Shown here in pieces: positions 46,102-55,600 of a stretch of 64,000 bases of DNA; position 1 is the stretch's first letter; every line of letters begins with the position of its first letter. The stretch covers positions 1 through 64,000 of the forward strand of contig CALCBD010000012.1 of the NCBI GenBank assembly GCA_937897985.1. Reading direction: 5' to 3'. Both the position numbers and the translations under genes were made by a program. This DNA comes from an uncultured Paludibacter sp. (GTDB taxonomy: Bacteria > Bacteroidota > Bacteroidia > Bacteroidales > Paludibacteraceae). The notes under the pieces are model-generated. The model ran no database searches and was not told the origin of the DNA. It saw only the letters and a list, made by a program, of their open reading frames with translations.

Positions 46102-49100
46102 ATGAAGCAAATTATGCTTAACCGGATCAGAGTCAATACAAGCAGGCTAATTATTTTTTTGCTATTGCTTACTTTTTCACAAATTGTAACGGCTCAAAAT
46201 AAAGTTACCGGTAGGGTTGTCGACGAAAAAGGCGAAGCCATTATCGGAGCCAGCGTGGTAGTTAAAGGCACAAATACCGGAACTATTACCAATGTAGATG
46301 GCGATTTCACACTTAATGCATTGAATTCCAAATCTGTATTGGTAGTTTCGTATGTCGGTTATAAATCACAGGAAGTAAATCTGACAGGGCGAACCACCAT
46401 TCGGGTACAACTTCAGGAAGACAGTGAAATACTGAACGAAGTAGTGGTTGTAGGTTATGGTACGCAGAAAAAAGTAAATGTGACCGGCTCTATTTCGTCG
46501 GTCGATTCAAAAGCCTTTTCCGATAAAGGTGCCGTCAATAATCCGCTTCAGGCTTTGCAGGGACAAATTGCAGGTATGACGGTATCACGATCGTCATCGT
46601 CGGCACCCGGCCGTGAAGGATGGTCATTTAATATTCGTGGAAATGCTTCTGTTAACAATACAAGTTCGCTGATATTGATTGATGGTATTCCTGGCGGAAT
46701 CAATGACATAAATCCTGACGATATCCAGAGCATGGATGTACTAAAAGATGCAGCAGCAGCCATCTATGGTTCGCGTGCTGCCGGTGGTGTGATTCTTATT
46801 ACCACAAAACGCGGGAAAGCTCAAAAACCACAGGTAAGCTATAAAGGAAGTATCGATTATAAGGTTTCACGGGCTCAGTATGACTGGATGAGCATGTCGC
46901 AATGGGCAACTTATGTAGAGGAAACATCAGCCAACGATAATTATATTGACGGATCAACTTTTCTTGGTGCACATGGTGCTTTCCCTTACAATATGCTTCA
47001 CGCTATGAAAACAATGGATCCCAGATTTATAAATACAGTACAGAAATACAGTGACATGGGAGGTGTTACAGCCGGTATTAATGACATTGGATTCATGGAT
47101 TACGACCTTGCTAAAGCTACATGGGGTAATTACACTAACCAATCGCATTCTATCCAGATTGCCGGAGGAAGTGAAAACAGTACTTACAATCTTTCATTAG
47201 GATATATGCACAACGGTTCTCCTCTAAAATGGGGTAACGATGATTCGAAACGATACAACGTTCGTTTAAATACCGATTTTAAAATTAATAAATGGATGGA
47301 TATTGCAGCCAACTTTGCCTACGAAAGAAGAAACACTGTATATCCATCGCTGAAACCTTCAGAAATAAACGGTAACCCTCCGGGCTCTCCATTGCAAACC
47401 ATCAGCGGTCAGGCTTACGCCTGGGCAAACAACACCAATGCTCCGATGCGTGCTTTGCTGGGTGGCGATACTTATAAAAACTCCAATAGTTTTACGATTA
47501 ATATCCAACCTACTATTCATATCACAAAAAAACTGAACTTTATCGGTCAGGTTGCATTCAATCCCTGGGATACGAATGATAAGGATTATGAAAACAAAAT
47601 TCAATGGTACGATTACAATGATGTGGCTTACACAACACAAATCAGTCCGGCAACTAACTGGATGCGCCGCGAAGCCAAAACCGTGTTAAAAGAAAATTAT
47701 CAGGGTTATTTTGAATATAAAAACACCTTTGGTACAAGCCACACTTTAGCACTTATGGCCGGTGCATCGTACGAAAAAGAACGTGCCGAAGGGTTCGGGG
47801 TTCGCTCCAATACACTTTCGACGAGCGATATTCATTCAGTAGCATCAACACTTACATCGACAAGTACCATTACCCCGACAGATGCCATCAATGTATGGGC
47901 ACTGGGATCCTATTTTTCACGTTTGAACTATGCGTTCAAAGAAAAATACCTGATTGAAGTACTGGGAAGATATGATGGTTCTTCACGTTTCCTGCAGGGT
48001 TACCGTTGGAAACCATTCTATGGTACTTCTCTCGGATGGCGTATTTCAGAAGAAAACTGGATGAAAAGCATCAATATTTTTGACAATCTGAAATTGCGTG
48101 CTTCTTATGGTGAAGCAGGTAATCAGAATGGAATCGGAATTTACGATGGTTATGCTTTAATTAATAAAAACGTTTCGTCGGGGACAACACATAACTTTCC
48201 GATTTTTGGCCCTGATCCGACTTCAGGGACTACAGTCACCCAATCACTTACTCAGGCAAACGTTGTTTCACTTGATCGTACCTGGGAAATTATTGTAACC
48301 AAAAACATTGGATTGGACTTTGCTCTGTTGAAAAACAGACTGAGCGGAAGTTTTGACTACTTCTGGAAAGTAAACAATGGTATGCTCGTGAGTGTGGTTT
48401 ACCCAACAGTTTATGGTGCAACAGCTCCAAAAACAAATTCAGGAGAAATGAAAGTGAAAGGATGGGAGCTTTCGCTGAACTGGCGCGACAAAATCAATAA
48501 ATTCACTTATTATGCAGGGTTCAACCTTAGCGATAACAGTAACAAACTTACCAAAATGGAAAATGCAACTGTTAAAAGCACCAATGCCATTACAAATACT
48601 CTGTTAGATTATCAGACAGGCACATTTTGGGGGCTTGGCTGGGAAAAATTAATTGAAACTCAGGAAGAACTGGATGCCTATAAGCTTCTACTTGCCAATG
48701 CCAATGGTGACAAACTGCCTAATTACACAACTGTCAAAATTGGAGATTCAAAATACAAGGACCTCGATGGTGATGGAGATGTTGACTACAACGACAGAAA
48801 ATTACTGGGAGACAATGCATTACATTACAATTTCGCCTTAAATCTTGGAGGAGAATACAAAGGAATTGATTTTGGAGTAGTGTTTCAGGGAGTCGGAAAA
48901 GCAACTATTGTACGAAATTCCGACAATGCAATCTCTGCTCCGGGTCGAAACACCTATCAAAATCAGGGCGCTACCTGGTGGGGACGCACATGGAGTACAA
49001 TGGGAGAAAATCCTGCTTACAACAATTCAACTTTCGATTATTTCGGTGTTCAGACGACTCCGGTTTATCAACCTGTAAACAAGGATCCAATGTCGGTGCC

Positions 49101-49410
49101 ACGATGGAGTAAAACACAATTTGCGTATAACTGGCTGTATTCTGATGCATGGTTTCGCACTCAGAACGGAGCTTATATGCGCCTGAAAAACATTACACTT
49201 GGTTACACTTTACCGGCTTCGCTGACAAAAAAATTAAGCATCGAGAAATTACGTCTTAATTTTACAGGAACCGACCTTTTTGAAATTACACGAACCGAAG
49301 ATGGCTGGGACCCTGAAAACACTTCTCAGGATCCGTTTGGAGGAACTGTCGGATCTGTATCGTATCCATTCGCCAGAAGTTTTACTTTCGGAGTTGACAT
49401 TACATTCTAA
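46102..49410 (+). CDS. SusC/RagA-family TonB-dependent transporter (second locus)
   Basis: 1102 residues. The signal peptide (ending TAQN) is followed directly by the carboxypeptidase-like domain (VTGRVVDEKGEAIIGASVVV), then EVVVVGYGTQKK, a plug (IRGNASVNNTSSLILIDG, AAIYGSRAAGGVILITT) and a barrel ending in FGVDITF. No STN signalling domain is seen. A TTAACCAAA leader lies 14-22 nt before the ATG. It pairs with the SusD encoded 27 bp downstream. Different from the first SusC over most of its barrel, so a different ligand is likely. Confidence 0.95.
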   Translation: MKQIMLNRIRVNTSRLIIFLLLLTFSQIVTAQNKVTGRVVDEKGEAIIGASVVVKGTNTGTITNVDGDFTLNALNSKSVLVVSYVGYKSQEVNLTGRTTIRVQLQEDSEILNEVVVVGYGTQKKVNVTGSISSVDSKAFSDKGAVNNPLQALQGQIAGMTVSRSSSSAPGREGWSFNIRGNASVNNTSSLILIDGIPGGINDINPDDIQSMDVLKDAAAAIYGSRAAGGVILITTKRGKAQKPQVSYKGSIDYKVSRAQYDWMSMSQWATYVEETSANDNYIDGSTFLGAHGAFPYNMLHAMKTMDPRFINTVQKYSDMGGVTAGINDIGFMDYDLAKATWGNYTNQSHSIQIAGGSENSTYNLSLGYMHNGSPLKWGNDDSKRYNVRLNTDFKINKWMDIAANFAYERRNTVYPSLKPSEINGNPPGSPLQTISGQAYAWANNTNAPMRALLGGDTYKNSNSFTINIQPTIHITKKLNFIGQVAFNPWDTNDKDYENKIQWYDYNDVAYTTQISPATNWMRREAKTVLKENYQGYFEYKNTFGTSHTLALMAGASYEKERAEGFGVRSNTLSTSDIHSVASTLTSTSTITPTDAINVWALGSYFSRLNYAFKEKYLIEVLGRYDGSSRFLQGYRWKPFYGTSLGWRISEENWMKSINIFDNLKLRASYGEAGNQNGIGIYDGYALINKNVSSGTTHNFPIFGPDPTSGTTVTQSLTQANVVSLDRTWEIIVTKNIGLDFALLKNRLSGSFDYFWKVNNGMLVSVVYPTVYGATAPKTNSGEMKVKGWELSLNWRDKINKFTYYAGFNLSDNSNKLTKMENATVKSTNAITNTLLDYQTGTFWGLGWEKLIETQEELDAYKLLLANANGDKLPNYTTVKIGDSKYKDLDGDGDVDYNDRKLLGDNALHYNFALNLGGEYKGIDFGVVFQGVGKATIVRNSDNAISAPGRNTYQNQGATWWGRTWSTMGENPAYNNSTFDYFGVQTTPVYQPVNKDPMSVPRWSKTQFAYNWLYSDAWFRTQNGAYMRLKNITLGYTLPASLTKKLSIEKLRLNFTGTDLFEITRTEDGWDPENTSQDPFGGTVGSVSYPFARSFTFGVDITF

Positions 49411-49437
49411 TAACATAATTAAAACATCAATATAGAT

Positions 49438-51402
49438 ATGAAAAAGTTAAATTTATATATTGTTACATTACTTGCACTGTTATTCCTGAGCAGTTGCGAC
49501 GATCTGCTCAATTATTCTCCGGAGTTGCAGTTTACCGACGAGAATGTATGGACCAATGCCGAAGCTTTTGCTCAGGGAGCAAATAACTTTTATACTTTTC
49601 TGCCCAAAATAATGGACGACAATTTTGCAAACAGAGATAACTTCTCCGACTTACGTCTGGTGCAAAATGCTGTAAGCAATTCGACTTATACAGTACCCGA
49701 AACAGATGATAATTACAACAGTTATTATTCAAGATTGCGGAATATCAATTACCTGTTTCAGAATGCTGAGAAATACAGTAAGCCAAATGAAATAAAACAA
49801 TACGTTGCAGAAGCATATTTCTTCAGAGCTTATATTTCTTTCCTGTTTTTCCGTGATTTTGGTCCCGGCACTATTGTAAAAAAAGTTCTGAATCCTTCTT
49901 CGGATGAAGTAATGGCAGCACGGGCTACCCGCGAAGAATTTGCCAACTTTATTATTGAAGATCTGGAAGCTGCTATCAGTTCGGGTGCACTCCCCAAACA
50001 ATCAGCCATCAATGGAGGTGCTACCAACGGTAGAATCACTATAGGTGCAGCCTATGCTTTATTGTCACGCGTTTGTTTGTTCGAGGGAACATGGCAGAAA
50101 TATCATGTAGCCAATGGCACTAACGATGCCCGTACAACTGCTTTACTTACCAAATCCAAAGAAGCTTCTCTTTCAGTGATGAATGATAATTCGTATGAAT
50201 TATTTTACAATTCACAAATGGGCGTTGACAGTTATCGTTACATGTTCATTTTACAGAATACTGTTCCTACTAATCCGTTTGGTGTTTTAAAATCTGCTAA
50301 TAAAGAATATATTCTGCGAAACAGATTTAATGAAGTAACACGCCAGTCGAATACCAACATTGTACATGCTTTTCAGTCGTTAGCCATGTCACGTGCCTTT
50401 GTCGAAAGTTTTGAAGATAACACGGGAAACCTGACTAAGCCTGATTATACATCCGACTTATACAGTTATGCTAAAAACCGTGATCCACGATTGTCAACCA
50501 CACAGGTTCCTCGCATGTCGTATTATTGGAATTATGCATCGGCACGTACCACACCAACCGACTTCTCGCCTGCTGCTTACAGTATCATGAGTATTTTTAA
50601 TAACACGTCCAATACTTATGCTTCACGGAAGTATTCGATTGATTTCAGTCAGTTGGTTACCGGCGATGGTTTTGATGTCCCTGTTATTCGTTTGGCCGAA
50701 ATATATCTGAATTATGCTGAGGCCACTTTTGAACTTTCAGGCTCAATTTCGGCTAACGATTTGAATCTGTCATACAACAAAGTACGAATACGTGCCGGCA
50801 TGCCGGTCAAAACTTCTGTCACACTGAATGATATCCGCCGCGAACGAACCTGTGAGTTATTTCTTGAAGGATTCCGCTACGATGATATCCGCCGATGGAA
50901 ACTCGGTCCTCAACTTTTGGGCAAAAATCTGGATGGCCTGTACGTAGGTGGTAATTCTCCGTTTGCGAAAGTTAATGTGGCACCTAAAGTTTACAATGCA
51001 CTTGCCACTCAGTGGGTTGCCCTTCGTAAAGACCAGTCACTGGATGCACGTACCAATATTGCAGCCAATCCTGATACTATCATGTGTTTGTGTGCACCCG
51101 GCGATATCCTGAACTATTCCGAAGCACAAAACCTGAAACGCTTTGCACGTGACACAAACGGGAACATAATTATGTCGGCCGGAAATCCAACGTACGCTTC
51201 AACTGCTACTTACGTAAAATCCGATCCGCGTTCGGCTCTTACGGCAGCAGCCGGCAGCGGTTTAATTTCGAACGACGGATTCTGGGTTTTTGAAAAAGCT
51301 GACGCCAGAATTTTCACGAACAAATATTATCTGAAGCCAATACCAACAGCGCAAATCGCTCTGAATCCGGCATTGGTACAAAACCCCGAATGGAATAATT
51401 AA
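49438..51402 (+). CDS. SusD/RagB-family lipoprotein (second locus)
   Basis: 654 residues, lipoprotein signal ending FLSSC, then the SusD pattern: EAYFFRAYISFLFFRDFGPG, VIRLAEIYLNYAEA, IRRERTCELFLEGFRYDDIRRW and a terminal LKPIPTAQIALNPAL. It is somewhat long for the family. It covers the SusC encoded just upstream. A strong stem-loop at 51414-51448 follows, which may set a lower level for the downstream genes. Confidence 0.95.
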   Translation: MKKLNLYIVTLLALLFLSSCDDLLNYSPELQFTDENVWTNAEAFAQGANNFYTFLPKIMDDNFANRDNFSDLRLVQNAVSNSTYTVPETDDNYNSYYSRLRNINYLFQNAEKYSKPNEIKQYVAEAYFFRAYISFLFFRDFGPGTIVKKVLNPSSDEVMAARATREEFANFIIEDLEAAISSGALPKQSAINGGATNGRITIGAAYALLSRVCLFEGTWQKYHVANGTNDARTTALLTKSKEASLSVMNDNSYELFYNSQMGVDSYRYMFILQNTVPTNPFGVLKSANKEYILRNRFNEVTRQSNTNIVHAFQSLAMSRAFVESFEDNTGNLTKPDYTSDLYSYAKNRDPRLSTTQVPRMSYYWNYASARTTPTDFSPAAYSIMSIFNNTSNTYASRKYSIDFSQLVTGDGFDVPVIRLAEIYLNYAEATFELSGSISANDLNLSYNKVRIRAGMPVKTSVTLNDIRRERTCELFLEGFRYDDIRRWKLGPQLLGKNLDGLYVGGNSPFAKVNVAPKVYNALATQWVALRKDQSLDARTNIAANPDTIMCLCAPGDILNYSEAQNLKRFARDTNGNIIMSAGNPTYASTATYVKSDPRSALTAAAGSGLISNDGFWVFEKADARIFTNKYYLKPIPTAQIALNPALVQNPEWNN

Positions 51403-51413
51403 ACATAATACAA

Positions 51414-51448
51414 CATCTCTTCTGCTGCCATTGTGAGCAGAAGGGGTG
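51414..51448 (+). terminator. Stem-loop between susD and the next gene
   Basis: 13-bp stem (CATCTCTTCTGCT with AGCAGAAGGGGTG, two G-U pairs) and a 9-nt loop, beginning 12 nt after the susD stop. It is followed by only a short T-run (TTTAATTC), so it may be a partial terminator or an mRNA 3' stabiliser rather than a full stop. Confidence 0.55.
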
Positions 51449-51500
51449 TTTAATTCAACAATATCAAGAAAAATTAATTCACTTTTTAAAATTATAAATC

Positions 51501-52478
51501 ATGAAAAAAATTACTCAAATTTCAGTTTTAGCAGCCCTGATTTTTATCGGAACTTTAAATGCAAATGCACAATGGCGCTGGAATCCAAATGACTGGGAAA
51601 CGCAACATGCAGCACAGGGAGTTACTACAAGCGTAAGCACTGATAACAAAACATTTATAGTAAAACCCTATGCCAACAGTACCACCGATCTGACTGCACG
51701 ACGTGGCGATATCAGGTTTAAAAAAGATGTAAAACTACTCGAAACCGAACCTTTTGTAGCTGTTTATATGCAGTTTAAAAATGTAACTCTCTCACTGGCC
51801 GACTGGAAATTCGATTATATTGTTCAACAGCAAACTGCACTTGCCTACGACGAGACAACACAGGCTTATACCTGGGGATTAAATGACTTTAGCTATGGAG
51901 GCCGGAAAGATAAAATTTCATCTCTGAAAGGAGTAACAGCAATGTGTTATACCAGCGATGGTGCTGACGATTTATGGATATTTGACATGACTGCCGGTGC
52001 TCCTTTTGAAGACGCCTGGCTCGGAAACGGAGATCGCATGGTTCCGTATGCTCCTGCCTGGGTTCGTACGGGCACAGGTGTTGGCGCCAAACAAACAAGA
52101 AGCTGGCTGGGATTTGTTTGTATAGGTACAGGTGCTACCACCAATCCAACCTTCAATCTGAAATATTGTGCTACAGCAAAGGCTGTTAATGATGTGATGG
52201 GAAATATTGAAACTTATTTGAATGGCGAAGGTGGGCAGGAAGTTCGCGATGGCGATGAGCTTGCCGTTAAATCTGTCAGATACAATAAAGCCATCATATT
52301 TTCAGGCGAAGGTCATATTATTTCACCAAACGCTGTGTCGATGGAAGCATATAGCGTCAGCGGGTCAAAAATTAAAGAAGTAAATTCAAACCGTATGGAG
52401 CTGGAAGCCGGAATTTATCTCATTAAAGTTACAAACTTCAACAACGAGGTAACGCTCGGCAAAGCTATTGTTCGATAA
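51501..52478 (+). CDS. Secreted protein of unknown function with T9SS domain
   Basis: 325 residues. Signal peptide ending NANAQ; a ~215-residue beta-rich, tryptophan-rich region (WRWNPNDWETQHAAQG, LSLADWKFDYIVQ, DDLWIFDMTAG, RSWLGFVCIGTG); and a T9SS-type tail (AYSVSGSKIKEV ... IYLIKVTNFNNE). I do not recognise the family. Its position directly after SusD is that of surface glycan-binding proteins, and its aromatic content fits, but T9SS delivery instead of a lipobox is unusual for one. It has no catalytic motif that I can name. Confidence 0.8.
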   Translation: MKKITQISVLAALIFIGTLNANAQWRWNPNDWETQHAAQGVTTSVSTDNKTFIVKPYANSTTDLTARRGDIRFKKDVKLLETEPFVAVYMQFKNVTLSLADWKFDYIVQQQTALAYDETTQAYTWGLNDFSYGGRKDKISSLKGVTAMCYTSDGADDLWIFDMTAGAPFEDAWLGNGDRMVPYAPAWVRTGTGVGAKQTRSWLGFVCIGTGATTNPTFNLKYCATAKAVNDVMGNIETYLNGEGGQEVRDGDELAVKSVRYNKAIIFSGEGHIISPNAVSMEAYSVSGSKIKEVNSNRMELEAGIYLIKVTNFNNEVTLGKAIVR

Positions 52479-52591
52479 AATATCACAAAGCAACTGAATC
52501 AAAAGTAAATTTAAGATAAAGAGATTCTGTATTGCATGTGTTGTTTCATAAAACCGGGCATGTATTAGTAAAAAAAAACTGTAAATAAAGC

Positions 52592-52635
52592 ACATTTCAG
52601 GATTTGCTGCAAAACGGTTATTTACCCTGAAATGT
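52592..52635 (+). terminator. Hairpin terminator before the lyase gene
   Basis: ACATTTCAGG at 52592-52601 pairs perfectly with CCTGAAATGT at 52626-52635, with a 24-nt loop, followed by CTTTTATCC. It lies after the stop at 52478 and just before a separate promoter. Confidence 0.55.
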
Positions 52636-52653
52636 CTTTTATCCTCATTGTAT

Positions 52654-52684
52654 TTTACTTTATGTTTATGATAATTTACTTTTG
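52654..52684 (+). promoter_or_regulatory. Promoter of the polysaccharide lyase gene
   Basis: TACTTTTG at 52677-52684 fits TAnnTTTG, with a TTTA at 52654-52657 near the -33 position. It gives a leader of about 20 nt to the ATG at 52713. It indicates that the lyase and beta-helix genes form their own transcription unit. Confidence 0.5.
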
Positions 52685-52712
52685 ATACAGTCACCGAATA
52701 CAAATTTAAAAA

Positions 52713-55574
52713 ATGAAAAAATTTTTATTATTCTTTTCTTTTTTGCTTCTATGCATTATTGTGTCGGGCGAAAGCAAAACATTTGTTCACCCCGGTATTT
52801 CACACAAAAAATCGGATTTGGACAGGTTTAAGGCCATGGTTCAGGCTAAAATCGACCCGTGGTATACTTCATTTCTGACATTGTCTAAAGAATCCAATGC
52901 ACAATATACCTATTCGGTAAGAGGTAACAAATCCTTCACAACTGTCACACAGGATGGATTAAATTACAGTGCATTGTCGGCTGATGTGAAGGCTGCTTAC
53001 CTGAATGCAATAATGTGGACAGTTACCGGCGATGTTCGTCATGCCGATAAAGCCGTTGAAATACTGAATGCATGGCAGAATCTAACCTGTTTTACAGGTG
53101 GAGGTACAGAATCGCTGAATGCAGGACGTGTAGCCTGGCAATTGATTGAAGCCGCTGAAATTATAAAAAGCACATATTCCGGCTGGTTACCTGCTGATAT
53201 TCAGAAGTTCAGCAATATGCTCGTTTATCCGGGATATTCAAATACTGCAGTCCCGGCTTCATTGAATGCAAACAACGGAACATTCTACTGGAGAGTATAT
53301 CAGGGCGACTGTGCCCGTCACGGTAATCAGGATTTATTCGGCTGGCGGGTTGTAATGTCGATGGGGATTTTTCTCGACAACGAAATAATGTACGACAGGG
53401 CGCTGCGCTATTTTACCGGCTTACCACATCGTCCCGACGACCTTCCTTATGTATCCGGTCCTCCTGTAAATTCAAATTCACCAACATCCTCGAGTGAGTA
53501 TTTCCTTGTATATAGCCGTAATGGTGAACAAAATACCATTCCTGATTATGGATACGACGGAGTACTTACCAATTACATCTGGGAAAACGGACAATGTCAG
53601 GAAAGTTCACGCGATCAGGATCACGCTATCCTCGGTCTTGGATTGATCTCATCGCTGGCCGAAATGGCATGGAATCAGGGTTCGGATGTCTATGGCATGT
53701 TCGACAACAGAATTCTGAAAGGATACGAATGGGCATTACGATACAATGTATCCAATAATTATTCATTCCCCGACCAACCAACGTCGTGGGAACCCACTGT
53801 TGAATCGGGTGAGTTTATTCAGCGCAGAGACAGGACAGGAAGATGGTATTCGCTGAAAGTAAACCCGCATTACGAAGGAGATTTTGTCGGTTTCAGTCGT
53901 GGAAATTTCAGAGCCGACAAGCGCCCTGTGTATGAAGTTGCTCTGGCCCATTATGATGTTCGCATGGGTCTGAATCCGGATTTAATGAAATGGACCAAAC
54001 GTGCACTTGAAATTTCGAATCAGGAAGTAGGTTATGAAACTTCGGGATGGTCACTCGATCATTTAGGCTGGGGCGGACTGACTTTTCACAGAACTGCATG
54101 GATGACCGGTGATCCTGTACATTTTGAAAACGGAAAACCTGTTTACGAAATGCCTGAAATTCCGTGTACAATCAGTGCAGTCAACTATGATTACTTTACT
54201 GCAGATGGACAGAACCACACCTACTACGATCAGACCCCGACAAATTCAGGTGCTGTCTACCGTACCGATGCTGTTGACATTTCAGCCGGTGATAATGGTT
54301 TTGTAGTAAATGAGATGCAAAATGGTGAATGGTTGAGTTACACTTTCAAAGTGCCGGTCGATGGTGAATATCACATCCTGTTGCGACACAATACAACCGG
54401 AAGCGGTGCAAAAATGAAAATCAGTGTAGATAACGAATTACAGTTAGAACAAACACTTCCGCTTACCAACGGTTATGCAGAAACTTCGATGGGAGGTCTG
54501 CAACTGGCAAAGGGAGCAAAAGTGATGCGGATTTATGTTACAGGTGCCGGCAATGTTACAGCCCTGAGTCAGATTAAAATAATACTTAATCCGAATGCCA
54601 CGAAGAAAATTAACTTTTCTGCTGCATTAAACAGTTCAAATCAGGCGGTACTGAACTGGTCGTTCGAAAACATTATTCCTGCCAATTTGCGGATATTCAG
54701 GTCAGCTACAAATGATTTCAATTCAGCCACTGCTATAAAGACTTTGTCAAACGATATAATCACATTTACCGATGCAACTGTAAACGCCAAAACACCGGCA
54801 TATTATTATTGGTTGGTATGCGACGAAGCCGGAACTCAACTCAAATCAGAAGTTTCGGCTGTATCGTGGGGATATTTCCTTGATAATTTTGCAAATCCTG
54901 CCACAGCTCTGTGGAGTGTGGTAAACGGCACAGGTTCAGTTTCAAATAATGTTTTGAACATCAACACCTATTCTTCAGGCAAAGCATACCTCAGCCGTAC
55001 CGGTGGGATAACGTTACATGCAGGAAATTACCCGATACTTGCTTTTAAAATGGACTCACCGTCCGGAACTTCAATTGCACTTCACAGTGCTGTGAGCAGT
55101 ATCCTGGGAGGCGGGAGCAATTTACAAACCGGCATACTGAACAATAATGTGTATTATTATGATTTACGGAATATGGGATTTGTATCATCATCGGGCACAA
55201 AAATGGTTCCGGTCGACAGTATCTTTTCAAGCACCTATTTTCAGATCAGAATGACTGTTACAAGCTCAAACCCATCGGCATTAAGCTGGATTGGTACCTT
55301 TAAATCAGTAAATGATTTATCACAGTTCATTTATTCGGGTGTGAAATCGCTGACCGAATCGGGTATTTCATTTTCACAAACAGGAAAAAAACTTGTATTA
55401 AGTTCCATTAATGAACCTTTTCAGCTTAGAGTTTTCAATATCACCGGACAACTGATTTCAGAAAATTCAATTACAGGTTCTGATTCCGGGATTTCATTTC
55501 CCGGTAAAGGAATTTACATTATTTCATTAAGAGGAAAGAATCAAAATATTTCACAAAAAATTATCGTTAACTAA
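52713..55574 (+). CDS. Alginate-lyase-superfamily polysaccharide lyase with CBM and T9SS domain
   Basis: 953 residues. Signal peptide (ending VSGES); an alpha-helical catalytic domain (about 25-470) of the alginate-lyase type (FVHPGISHKKSDLDRFK, ARHGNQDLFGWR with His203, ENGQCQESSRDQDHA around 290-304); a CBM6/35-like module (about 480-640, GEWLSYTFKVPVDGEYHILL); a Fn3-like part; another beta domain; and a T9SS tail (LRVFNITGQLISEN). The pattern is most like family PL38 and related uronate lyases, which cut beta-linked glucuronan or alginate-like chains; family placement is tentative. It suggests that the second locus targets a uronic-acid polymer. It heads a unit with the beta-helix gene 26 bp downstream. 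Confidence 0.8.
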   Translation: MKKFLLFFSFLLLCIIVSGESKTFVHPGISHKKSDLDRFKAMVQAKIDPWYTSFLTLSKESNAQYTYSVRGNKSFTTVTQDGLNYSALSADVKAAYLNAIMWTVTGDVRHADKAVEILNAWQNLTCFTGGGTESLNAGRVAWQLIEAAEIIKSTYSGWLPADIQKFSNMLVYPGYSNTAVPASLNANNGTFYWRVYQGDCARHGNQDLFGWRVVMSMGIFLDNEIMYDRALRYFTGLPHRPDDLPYVSGPPVNSNSPTSSSEYFLVYSRNGEQNTIPDYGYDGVLTNYIWENGQCQESSRDQDHAILGLGLISSLAEMAWNQGSDVYGMFDNRILKGYEWALRYNVSNNYSFPDQPTSWEPTVESGEFIQRRDRTGRWYSLKVNPHYEGDFVGFSRGNFRADKRPVYEVALAHYDVRMGLNPDLMKWTKRALEISNQEVGYETSGWSLDHLGWGGLTFHRTAWMTGDPVHFENGKPVYEMPEIPCTISAVNYDYFTADGQNHTYYDQTPTNSGAVYRTDAVDISAGDNGFVVNEMQNGEWLSYTFKVPVDGEYHILLRHNTTGSGAKMKISVDNELQLEQTLPLTNGYAETSMGGLQLAKGAKVMRIYVTGAGNVTALSQIKIILNPNATKKINFSAALNSSNQAVLNWSFENIIPANLRIFRSATNDFNSATAIKTLSNDIITFTDATVNAKTPAYYYWLVCDEAGTQLKSEVSAVSWGYFLDNFANPATALWSVVNGTGSVSNNVLNINTYSSGKAYLSRTGGITLHAGNYPILAFKMDSPSGTSIALHSAVSSILGGGSNLQTGILNNNVYYYDLRNMGFVSSSGTKMVPVDSIFSSTYFQIRMTVTSSNPSALSWIGTFKSVNDLSQFIYSGVKSLTESGISFSQTGKKLVLSSINEPFQLRVFNITGQLISENSITGSDSGISFPGKGIYIISLRGKNQNISQKIIVN

Positions 55575-55600
55575 TTATCAAAAAGCAAATTAATAATATT

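Noticed and set aside
52654..52682. TTTACTTT direct repeat with 21-bp spacing, resembling the AGTATG operators
   Set aside because: The second copy overlaps the TACTTTTG -7 box and the sequence differs from the operator; the spacing is probably chance.
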